Shown here one piece after another: positions 1 to 5,393 of a stretch of DNA of 12,946 nucleotides. The position numbers and the translations under genes were made by a program. The stretch spans positions 1 to 12,946 of the forward strand of contig JAFAVN010000059.1 of assembly GCA_019242435.1 (NCBI GenBank), read 5' to 3'. This stretch comes from Verrucomicrobiota bacterium (lineage in GTDB: Bacteria; Verrucomicrobiota; Verrucomicrobiia; Chthoniobacterales; JAFAMB01). How positions within the stretch are numbered: the first letter of the stretch is position 1; every line of letters starts with the position of its first letter. The notes beneath the pieces are model-generated. The model did no database searches. It was given only the letters and a program-made list of their open reading frames with translations, and was not told where the DNA came from.

Positions 1-177
1 AATCTGCGGTTTGTGGCCGTGGGCAGTCGAGCGCAGTTTTCCGCCATGAACCGGGCGATCGAAATGAACCGGCTAAAGCCAGTGATTGACCGGGTGTTTT
101 CGTTCGACGAAGCCGTTGATGCCTTCCGCTATTACCAAGCCGGCCAGTTTTTCGGTAAGATCGTGATCAAGCATTAG
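1..177 (+). CDS. Zinc-type (MDR) alcohol dehydrogenase, C-terminal end only
   Basis: The window opens inside this gene; 58 codons are visible, ending in TAG. The translated tail has the pattern NRLKPVIDRVFSFDEAVDAF followed by a YYQAGQFFGKIVI-type ending. This is the typical C-terminus of medium-chain (zinc-type) alcohol dehydrogenases and quinone oxidoreductases: the 'KPVID..F..(D/E)A.(D/E)A' stretch and a closing 'GK(I/V)VI' strand. Such enzymes oxidise alcohols or polyols, or reduce carbonyls, with NAD(P). The catalytic and cofactor-binding parts lie outside the window, so substrate and zinc content cannot be judged. It runs in the same direction as the ABC importer but is separated from it by 306 bases containing a plausible promoter, so co-transcription is uncertain. 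Confidence 0.85.
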   Translation, partial: NLRFVAVGSRAQFSAMNRAIEMNRLKPVIDRVFSFDEAVDAFRYYQAGQFFGKIVIKH

Positions 178-211
178 CGCTCCACGGGTTCCGACCCAAT
201 CCACCGGCCTC

Positions 212-239
212 CTAGCTCCTAGATTCCAGCTCCCAGCTC
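212..239. repeat. Degenerate heptamer tandem repeat (CYAGNTY)
   Basis: Four consecutive 7-bp units read CTAGCTC, CTAGATT, CCAGCTC, CCAGCTC, followed by C/T-rich sequence to about 245. The array lies 34 bases after the alcohol dehydrogenase stop. The same register and a similar consensus recur at 10357-10405. The units are too short and too degenerate for a CRISPR array. Function is unknown. Confidence 0.6.
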
Positions 240-331
240 CTTCCCCTATAACGTTTCAGTTCAAACGATTCACATTGACCAGGGTAGAGCCGTGATCTAG
301 CCTCGATCGCTATCGCGAGAAGCATTCCTCC

Positions 332-347
332 CGGTCCTCGAGGATCG
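332..347. promoter_or_regulatory. Operator-like palindrome upstream of the importer promoter
   Basis: TCCTCGAGGA at 335-344 is a perfect 10-bp palindrome inside a longer imperfect one. The motif TCGAGGATCG (338-347) recurs with one change as TCGAGGACCG at 436-445. Equivalently, CGGTCCTCGA (332-341) is the exact reverse complement of 436-445. The two copies flank the candidate promoter at 382-409, as expected for a regulator binding on both sides of it. No regulator gene is in the window. The motif is seen; binding is inferred. Confidence 0.3.
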
Positions 348-381
348 TACGTTGGAAGGGGGCCCGCAGGGAGATTCTCGC

Positions 382-409
382 TTGACGGGTTCGAAGCCTA
401 AGCTATAGC
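382..409 (+). promoter_or_regulatory. Candidate sigma70-type promoter of the ABC importer operon
   Basis: TTGACG (382-387) matches the -35 consensus at 5 of 6 bases. TATAGC (404-409) matches the -10 at 4 of 6, with a 16-base spacer. Transcription would start near 416, leaving about 70 bases of 5' leader before the ATG at 484. The spacer holds TTCGAA inside an imperfect 12-bp palindrome (387-398), and TGGTCTGACCA (423-433), a palindrome just past the predicted start, could be a second operator. The rest of the 178-483 gap shows the heptamer array and nothing I can recognise as a gene. Confidence 0.4.
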
Positions 410-435
410 AAGTTGAGAAAATTGGTCTGACCAGT

Positions 436-445
436 TCGAGGACCG
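436..445. promoter_or_regulatory. Second copy of the TCGAGGAYCG motif, downstream of the promoter
   Basis: TCGAGGACCG here differs from 338-347 at a single base and is the exact reverse complement of 332-341. It falls about 20 bases past the predicted transcription start, a position suited to repression or looping. This is a pattern seen in the sequence; regulatory use is inferred. Confidence 0.25.
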
Positions 446-483
446 AAATTAATAGCCAGGACGGACACCCCCCGAAACTAACT

Positions 484-1509
484 ATGAATAAAACCCCCTG
501 TGTTGCGGCTTTGCTGGCTGCAGTTACCAGCGTCGCTCTCATTGGTTCGGCCCACGCCGATACCAAGAGCATGCGTATCGCGTTTTCGAACAATTATGCG
601 GGCAATTCCTGGCGGCAAGCCATGTTGAAAAGCTACGACATCGTAACTAAGAAAGCGGTTGCCGACGGCATTGTTGCCGCCGCCGATGTATTTACCACCG
701 CGGACAAGGAGGTGCCGACGCAGGCTGCTCAAATCCAGAACCTGATTTTACAAGGTTACAACGCCATCGTGATCAACGCATCCTCCCCTGATGCTTTGAA
801 TGGCGCGATCAAACAGGCTACGGATGCCGGGATCGTCGTCGTGTCGTTTGATGGAATCGTGACCGAACCGAGCGCTTGGCGGGTGGTAGTCGACTTTAAA
901 GATTATGGTAAACAGGAGGTCGTTCAGCTGGCTAAATGGGTTAAGGGCGGGAACCTATTGGAGATCCGCGGCCTTGCGGGCACCTCGATCGATGATGCTA
1001 TTCACTCTGGAATTGCTGAAGGAGTCAAAGAACATCCCGAATTCAAAATCGTGAACAGCGTCGAAGGGGATTGGGATCAGACTACGGCCCAAAAAGCGAT
1101 CGCCACCGTGCTCCCCTCGCTTCCTGAGATCGTTGGAATAGTTGACCAGGGCGGAGACGGGTACGGAGCCGCCCAAGCCTTTGCTGCGGCAGGGCGCAAG
1201 GAGCCAACCATTATTATGGGTAACCGGCAAGACGAGCTGGAATGGTGGAAAGAACAGAAAGCCAAAAATGGTTATACCACGTGGTCGGCGTCGATCGCTC
1301 CTGGCGTCTCCACTCTGGCGTTCTGGGTGGCCCAGCAAATACTGGATGGCCACAAGGATATCCCGCACGACCTTCTGGTTCCCTATCTGTCCTTCGATCA
1401 GGACAATTTCGAAGCTGCCCTAGCGACCATTCCGAAAGGTGGAGTAGCGAGTCACGAATACACGCTTGAAGAAGCCAAACAAGCAATCGCAAACAACTTG
1501 AAGCATTAG
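484..1509 (+). CDS. Sugar ABC transporter periplasmic substrate-binding protein
   Basis: A 341-residue protein of the periplasmic-binding-protein type 1 (ribose/galactose-like) family, which captures a sugar in the periplasm and delivers it to the permeases. Residues 1-25 form a Sec signal peptide ending in AHA, with likely cleavage before Asp26. There is no lipobox Cys, so the mature protein should be soluble. The mature start FSNNYAGNSWRQAM resembles binding proteins annotated as ribose-type in rhizobia and relatives. The following AAQIQNLILQGYNAIVIN stretch and DAGIVVVSFDG are standard for this fold. The sequence GDGYGAAQAF, followed by IIMGNRQDE, forms the usual C-lobe. Length is normal. 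The ATG has no Shine-Dalgarno sequence at usable spacing. The exact sugar cannot be read from the sequence. It is the first gene of the importer, followed by a strong hairpin. Confidence 0.92.
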   Translation: MNKTPCVAALLAAVTSVALIGSAHADTKSMRIAFSNNYAGNSWRQAMLKSYDIVTKKAVADGIVAAADVFTTADKEVPTQAAQIQNLILQGYNAIVINASSPDALNGAIKQATDAGIVVVSFDGIVTEPSAWRVVVDFKDYGKQEVVQLAKWVKGGNLLEIRGLAGTSIDDAIHSGIAEGVKEHPEFKIVNSVEGDWDQTTAQKAIATVLPSLPEIVGIVDQGGDGYGAAQAFAAAGRKEPTIIMGNRQDELEWWKEQKAKNGYTTWSASIAPGVSTLAFWVAQQILDGHKDIPHDLLVPYLSFDQDNFEAALATIPKGGVASHEYTLEEAKQAIANNLKH

Positions 1510-1569
1510 AGCGAATCCGGCAATCGCCAGACGTGCGTCAACCCCACGATGTGTCGCGGTGGCGAATAA

Positions 1570-1634
1570 GGTAGATGCCGGGTGTGGTCGGGCTGCTGTC
1601 GATCCGGCAGCCTGGCAACACCATGGCGTCTACC
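1570..1634 (+). other. Strong 65-nt hairpin between binding-protein and ATPase genes
   Basis: The segment folds end to end. GGTAGATGCC (1570-1579) pairs with GGCGTCTACC (1625-1634) for 10 bp. GGTGT (1581-1585) pairs with ACACC (1618-1622) for 5 bp. Then 1587-1598 pairs with 1605-1616 for 12 bp around the hexaloop TCGATC. Only small internal loops interrupt the 27 pairs, four of which are G-T (G-U in RNA). No T-run follows, so it is not a standard intrinsic terminator. By analogy with the hairpin-rich malE-malF gap, it may stabilise the upstream message or limit read-through, giving more binding protein than ATPase. A degraded REP or MITE-type element is the alternative. Confidence 0.7.
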
Positions 1635-1658
1635 ATGACGGCCACTTCTTAACCTGTA

Positions 1659-3134
1659 ATGGACGAACATTCTGCAAACATCGTTGATCTGACTCACATC
1701 GAAAAGACTTTCGGCGCGGTACGCGCGCTCGCCGGAGTCGATTTAATGGTGAGCCGTGGCGAATGTGTCGGACTGGTAGGTCATAACGGTGCGGGAAAGT
1801 CGACTCTGATGAATATTCTGGCCGGCACGTTGGCGGCAGACGCCGGCGAGATAAGCATTGGCGGCAAACCCCAGAAACATTACTCGGTGGCCCAGGCTCA
1901 TAAGCTCGGGGTACGCTGTGTATTTCAGGAACTCTCTCTGTGTCCTAACCTCACCGTTGCCGAAAATGCGCGGGTGTTGCATCCGTCTATCGCAGGCTGG
2001 GGCTGGCGGAAGCAAGCCGGCCGCTTGATCAGGGAAAAGCTAGACGCAATTTTTCCGGATCACGGTATCAGTACCGACAGCATGGTCGGCGATTTGCCGA
2101 TTGGTAAGCGGCAGATGATCGAGGTTGCCAGAGCTTTCACCGTGACCAAGGAGTCGGTGCGACTCGTGATTTTGGACGAACCAACTTCATCACTAGACAG
2201 TCATCGGGCTGGCCAGCTCTTAGCACATGTTCGGCGGGCGATCACGGACGGCGGGGCTTGCGTCTTGATTTCACATCTTCTGGGAGAAATTCTCGAATAC
2301 ACAGACCGGATAGTGGTGATGAGGGACGGGAAAGTGGTGGCTGCAGATCGCGCTGCCGCATTCAGCCGGGATCGGCTGGTGACAACCATGGGCGCAACCG
2401 CAGCCGGCAGAACCGGACGGGCAGATGCGGGAACGGTGGCTCGCGGTTCGACTCCAGTCCGGGTACGAGCACAGCCGGTCCGGCAATCGGACGGTTTTGA
2501 ACTCGTGGCGCATCAAGGCGAGATCGTGGGTCTAGCTGGTCTAGCCGGACACGGGCAGACAGACCTTTTGCTCACTATTTTTAAAGCGGCAGCTCGCCGC
2601 ACAGCCGGCGTCAAGATCAGTGATCCGGTGGCACTGATTGCCGGCGACCGTCAAAGCGATGGAATTTTCCCACTCTGGTCGATCGCTGAAAACATTGGGA
2701 TCCGGTCAATCAAGAATCTGCGGCGAGGTCGACTGATTTCGCCGGACCTCGAGACCCGATTTGCCGAGTCCTGGCGAGACAAGATCAAAATACTAACTCC
2801 AGACCTGCGAAATAACATTCTTTCATTATCCGGCGGAAATCAGCAAAAGGCCCTGTTTGCACGCGCTCTTGGATCCGAAGCCAGGATCGTTTTAATGGAC
2901 GACCCTATGAGAGGCGTCGACATCGGCACTAAGTTAGAAGTCTACGAACTCATTCGCTCTGAGGCCAGAGCAGGCCGGACTTTTTTGTGGTACACGACAG
3001 AGATGGAGGAGCTACAAAACTGCGATCATGTTTATGTCTTCCGCAACGGCCGCATCGTGGCCGATCTGCGCCGGGACGAATTAAGCGAGGAAAAAGTCAT
3101 CCAATCCTCCTTTGAGGAGGCGATCCACTCATGA
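1659..3134 (+). CDS. Sugar ABC transporter ATP-binding protein (two NBDs)
   Basis: A 491-residue RbsA/RhaT-type ATPase with two fused nucleotide-binding domains that powers the two permeases from the cytoplasmic side. NBD1 has Walker A GHNGAGKST (41-49), Q-loop Gln90, a weakened signature LPIGKRQ (146-152), Walker B ILDEP with Glu174, and H-loop His206. NBD2 has the degenerate P-loop usual for this family (GLAGLAGHGQTD, about 291-302), a perfect signature LSGGNQQ (390-396), and Walker B LMDDP, where Asp415 stands in place of the usual catalytic Glu. So one composite ATP site (NBD1 Walker motifs with NBD2 signature) looks intact and the other looks inactive. The 149-base gap upstream holds the strong hairpin; no Shine-Dalgarno sequence is seen. 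The stop overlaps the next start as ATGA. Confidence 0.92.
   Translation: MDEHSANIVDLTHIEKTFGAVRALAGVDLMVSRGECVGLVGHNGAGKSTLMNILAGTLAADAGEISIGGKPQKHYSVAQAHKLGVRCVFQELSLCPNLTVAENARVLHPSIAGWGWRKQAGRLIREKLDAIFPDHGISTDSMVGDLPIGKRQMIEVARAFTVTKESVRLVILDEPTSSLDSHRAGQLLAHVRRAITDGGACVLISHLLGEILEYTDRIVVMRDGKVVAADRAAAFSRDRLVTTMGATAAGRTGRADAGTVARGSTPVRVRAQPVRQSDGFELVAHQGEIVGLAGLAGHGQTDLLLTIFKAAARRTAGVKISDPVALIAGDRQSDGIFPLWSIAENIGIRSIKNLRRGRLISPDLETRFAESWRDKIKILTPDLRNNILSLSGGNQQKALFARALGSEARIVLMDDPMRGVDIGTKLEVYELIRSEARAGRTFLWYTTEMEELQNCDHVYVFRNGRIVADLRRDELSEEKVIQSSFEEAIHS
3106..3120 (+). promoter_or_regulatory. Ribosome binding site held in a small hairpin
   Basis: GAGGAGG (3114-3120) lies 10 bases before the permease ATG and is the only strong Shine-Dalgarno sequence at a main start codon in the window. 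CCTCCT (3106-3111) pairs perfectly with AGGAGG (3115-3120) around a three-base loop. The element lies in the last codons of the ATPase gene, so ribosomes finishing that gene would open it. This fits translational coupling of the two genes, reinforced by the ATGA overlap at 3131-3134. Confidence 0.5.
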
Positions 3135-4123
3135 CGTCGTTAGCCGGTGCGAGCACGCTCCGGGCGGTAGTAGCCGAAGTCAATACCCCGCGCCGGATTC
3201 TCCGGGCTATTTTGCCGGCCTTATCTCTGGCGTTAGTAGTCGCGGGGATCGCCTGGTTCAATCCGCGGGCCATCAGTTACTTTGGCATCAACCTGATGTT
3301 AAACCTGGGTATTCCGGTGGTTCTGGCAACGATCGCACAGATGTTCGTGATCACCGTCAACGAGCTGGACCTTTCGATTGGTAACTTTGTTAGTTTTGTG
3401 GGGTGTGTAGCCGCCATCTGGTTACGCGAAAATCCGGTCCTTGGCGTAGTCATCCTGATCGGATGTATCGGTCTCTACGCCCTGATGGGAGCGGTGATCT
3501 ATCTCCGGAATGTGCCGTCTATTGTAGTTACGTTAGGAATGCTCTTTGTGTGGCAAGGACTGGCTGTGCTAGTCCTGCCGAGGCCGGGCGGCAAGGCGCC
3601 CGCTTGGCTCCATGACATCATGAATCTGCGCACTCCTTACGTGCCGTTCCCCATCGTGGCGGCAGTCGTCATTGCAGCGGTAGTGCATTTCGGGATCATG
3701 CAAAGCTCTTATGGCGCAATTTTGCGCGGTTCCGGGGGTAACCCAAACGCGATCGGACGGGCTGGTTGGTCGCTGCTCCGGACCAAAGTGGTTATGTTTC
3801 TGCTGGCGGGTATCTTTGGTGTTTTATCCGGGCTCTCCCTGATTGGCTTGACCACATCGGCAGACGCCAATATCGGCAAAGGATATACCCTTCTTTCGAT
3901 TGCCGGGGTTATCCTTGGCGGAGGCGAATTCGTCGGCGGCCGTGTCTCCCCGATCGGGGCAGTGATTGGCGCTTTAACCCTGACTCTGGCGGGAACTTTA
4001 CTGAACTTCATGCGGATCTCCCCGGATTGGCAAGTCGGCGCCGAAGGCGCGATCCTGATCATCGTTCTAGCCGCGAGAGCGTTAATTAACAGAGCAGGAC
4101 CTGGTGTCCTGTCCCATAAATAG
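3131..4123 (+). CDS. Sugar ABC transporter permease, first of two
   Basis: A 330-residue inner-membrane permease of the RbsC/BPD_transp_2 family, strongly hydrophobic with roughly eight to ten membrane segments. Family marks are QMFVITVNELDLSIGNFVSF (about 70-89), equivalent to the canonical 'GIDLSVG' region, a cytoplasmic coupling segment GGNPNAIGRAG (202-212), and ILGGGEFVGGRVSPIGAVIGAL (about 261-282). An N-terminal cytoplasmic tail of about 25 residues precedes the first helix. The ATG overlaps the ATPase stop and is served by the hairpin-enclosed ribosome binding site, so the two proteins are probably made in coupled amounts. A second, non-identical permease follows, so the channel is predicted to be a heterodimer, as in rhamnose (RhaPQ) and AI-2 (LsrCD) importers. 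Confidence 0.9.
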   Translation: MTSLAGASTLRAVVAEVNTPRRILRAILPALSLALVVAGIAWFNPRAISYFGINLMLNLGIPVVLATIAQMFVITVNELDLSIGNFVSFVGCVAAIWLRENPVLGVVILIGCIGLYALMGAVIYLRNVPSIVVTLGMLFVWQGLAVLVLPRPGGKAPAWLHDIMNLRTPYVPFPIVAAVVIAAVVHFGIMQSSYGAILRGSGGNPNAIGRAGWSLLRTKVVMFLLAGIFGVLSGLSLIGLTTSADANIGKGYTLLSIAGVILGGGEFVGGRVSPIGAVIGALTLTLAGTLLNFMRISPDWQVGAEGAILIIVLAARALINRAGPGVLSHK

Positions 4124-4151
4124 CTTGGCTTTCGGACGGAAAATGCATGTA

Positions 4152-4217
4152 AGCCCGACAGGGATAAAGGCCGTTGTTGCGTTGGTCGGGGGGATCAGCC
4201 CCGGATAAATTTAATCC
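4152..4217. repeat. Structured intergenic element between the two permeases
   Basis: Two imperfect direct repeats each contain AGCCC followed closely by GGATAAA (4152-4168 and 4197-4209). CCCGAC (4154-4159) can pair with GTCGGG (4185-4190), or alternatively CGGGG (4187-4191) with CCCCG (4199-4203) around a 7-base loop. GGATAAATTTAATCC (4203-4217) is an imperfect palindrome. The layout resembles dispersed intergenic repeats seen in planctomycete and verrucomicrobial genomes, but copy number cannot be judged from one window. Confidence 0.35.
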
Positions 4218-4244
4218 AGAATGAGATCAAAAAAAGGACTCCGG

Positions 4245-4283
4245 ATGACTCGTAGCTCTCCTTGGACTCCTCGAAACCCTTGA
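4245..4283 (+). CDS. Possible 12-codon leader peptide before the second permease
   Basis: ATG at 4245 is preceded by AAGGA (4234-4238) at six bases' spacing. It opens a 12-codon reading frame translating to MTRSSPWTPRNP and ending in TGA at 4281-4283. This stop overlaps a TTG codon (4280-4282) that is in frame with the permease, giving a TTGA arrangement like the ATGA overlaps used for re-initiation. The permease itself has no Shine-Dalgarno sequence, so the leader may deliver ribosomes to it. The frame runs through the 9-bp repeat. It may be fortuitous, as a short frame is weak evidence. Confidence 0.25.
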   Translation: MTRSSPWTPRNP

Positions 4284-4297
4284 ACTCCTTGAACTCC
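4262..4297 (+). repeat. 9-bp tandem repeat spanning the permease start
   Basis: Four adjoining 9-base units read TTGGACTCC, TCGAAACCC, TTGAACTCC and TTGAACTCC; the last two are identical. Since nine is a multiple of three, the array stays in frame with the permease and encodes three-residue repeats (LDS, SKP, LNS, LNS). Three of the units begin with TTG, and each of these could act as the start codon. The array looks like an insertion or expansion at the 5' end of the gene. Confidence 0.65.
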
Positions 4298-5236
4298 TTA
4301 TTACGCCGTCTGCTTTCACAGCCCTGGGTCTGGTCCTATCTGGGCGCTCTGTTAGTTTGGCTGGCAGCCATCGTTTTTACCCATGGCTATGGCGCCGGAG
4401 GTATGATATCTGCCGGTCTCGCGCTCGCCGTTTTTTCGGTCATCACCGGGGTTGCTCAGATGTTCGTGATTACCCTCGGCCCGGGAAACGTTGATCTCTC
4501 GCTGCCGGCCAATATTGGGTTGGCTAGTGCGGTCGCCATGAAAGTAATGGGCGGCTCAGATTCATTGATCGCGCTCGGGCTGGGCGCTGCCTTGGTTTCC
4601 GGGATCGGTATCGGAGTAGGGAATTATCTACTGATTTGGTTGCTCCGGATCCCGCCGATCATTGCGACGTTGTCTGCCAGTTTCATTATTCAATCGATCG
4701 GTATCAGTTATGGGCGCGGTTTACAGATTAAGCCGCCTCCGGGTTTTGCCGAATTCACAACCGTCCAGCTTGCTGGAGTGCCGCTGTTAGCAATCGGAAC
4801 GGTCGTTTTGACGCTTGGATTTGCCGTACTGCTGCATCGCACAATTTACGGGCGATCAGTCCTGGCGATCGGACAAAATCCCCGAGCGGCCTGGCTGGCT
4901 GGGATAGCCGTGGAACGAACTCGGTGCTTTACCTATCTTTTAAGCGGAGCGCTAGGGGGCATCTGCGGGGCATTGTTAGCCGGTTATTTCCGCGGTTCTT
5001 CTTTAGATATCGGGGATGAATACCTCTTGGCCTCTATCGCCTTAGTGGTCATCGGTGGAACTTCCGTGAGCGGTGGAAAAGCCAACGTTACCGGGTTGTG
5101 GGGCGCCGGACTTTTTCTGGTGCTCTTATTGACGATGCTCAACACCTTTGGAGTCAGTGCCGGGATTCGTTACGTGGTGACGGGGCTGGTTATCATCGGA
5201 GTTATTGTGGCTGCCGGCGGGGAGAAGGCCAGATGA
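4280..5236 (+). CDS. Sugar ABC transporter permease, second of two
   Basis: An inner-membrane permease of the RbsC/BPD_transp_2 family, 318 residues from TTG 4280 (324 from TTG 4262, 315 from TTG 4289). An in-frame stop at 4253 prevents a longer version and no nearby ATG fits. I prefer 4280 because it overlaps the stop of a short leader frame, but the choice is not secure. Using numbering from 4262, family marks are QMFVITLGPGNVDLSLP (66-82), which replaces the usual 'DLSVG' with 'DLSLP', the coupling segment AIGQNPRAAWLAGI (202-215), and VVIGGTSVSGGKANVTGLW (262-280). The divergence from the first permease predicts a heterodimeric channel. It is the last importer gene, and the next gene begins 157 bases on. 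Confidence 0.85.
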   Translation: MNSLNSLLRRLLSQPWVWSYLGALLVWLAAIVFTHGYGAGGMISAGLALAVFSVITGVAQMFVITLGPGNVDLSLPANIGLASAVAMKVMGGSDSLIALGLGAALVSGIGIGVGNYLLIWLLRIPPIIATLSASFIIQSIGISYGRGLQIKPPPGFAEFTTVQLAGVPLLAIGTVVLTLGFAVLLHRTIYGRSVLAIGQNPRAAWLAGIAVERTRCFTYLLSGALGGICGALLAGYFRGSSLDIGDEYLLASIALVVIGGTSVSGGKANVTGLWGAGLFLVLLLTMLNTFGVSAGIRYVVTGLVIIGVIVAAGGEKAR

Positions 5237-5245
5237 TGGTGGATT

Positions 5246-5280
5246 CGTGATTTGGGGTTTGTGATTAGTGGAGGTGGTGG
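5246..5280. repeat. Loose G/T-rich heptad array after the importer
   Basis: Immediately after the second permease the sequence falls into approximate 7-base steps: CGTGATT, TGGGGTT, TGTGATT, AGTGGAG, GTGGTGG. The match between units is weak, and it may be simple G/T-rich sequence. It is noted because clearer 7-base arrays occur at 212-239 and 10357-10405. Confidence 0.3.
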
Positions 5281-5323
5281 CGGGCGCTGCTGCCCCCTTT
5301 GCGAAGCGTCTTGCGTCCTGGCA

Positions 5324-5365
5324 GTGTCAATTTCGGCGGCCCCTCCAGATGGGGATCCTTGACAC
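5324..5365. promoter_or_regulatory. Inverted repeat with a -35-like arm before the aldo/keto reductase
   Basis: GTGTCAA (5324-5330) and TTGACAC (5359-5365) form a perfect 7-bp inverted repeat. CCCC (5340-5343) and GGGG (5351-5354) can form an inner stem. The right arm contains a consensus -35 TTGACA (5359-5364), but the hexamer 17 bases further on (CAATCT, 5382-5387) is a poor -10, so a promoter here is only possible. If it is one, the repeat could be an operator. It sits 29 bases before the start codon. Confidence 0.25.
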
Positions 5366-5393
5366 CTGAGGCGTACAAAACCAATCTGCTATT

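Noticed and set aside
212..239. Short repeats as a CRISPR remnant
   Set aside because: Units are 7 bases with no spacers, and no cas gene is present.
387..398. GGGTTCGAAGCC resembling a tRNA T-arm
   Set aside because: The flanks do not form a five-base T stem, and no acceptor, D or anticodon arms are found nearby; it is better read as a palindrome in the promoter spacer.
1659..5236. Identification of the importer as the AI-2 (Lsr) or rhamnose system
   Set aside because: The gene order fits several sugar importers, and no lsrK/F/G-like or rhamnose catabolic gene is present, so no gene symbols were given.
5282..5300. GGGC/GCCC stem followed by TTT as an importer terminator
   Set aside because: Only four base pairs and three T residues; too weak to call.
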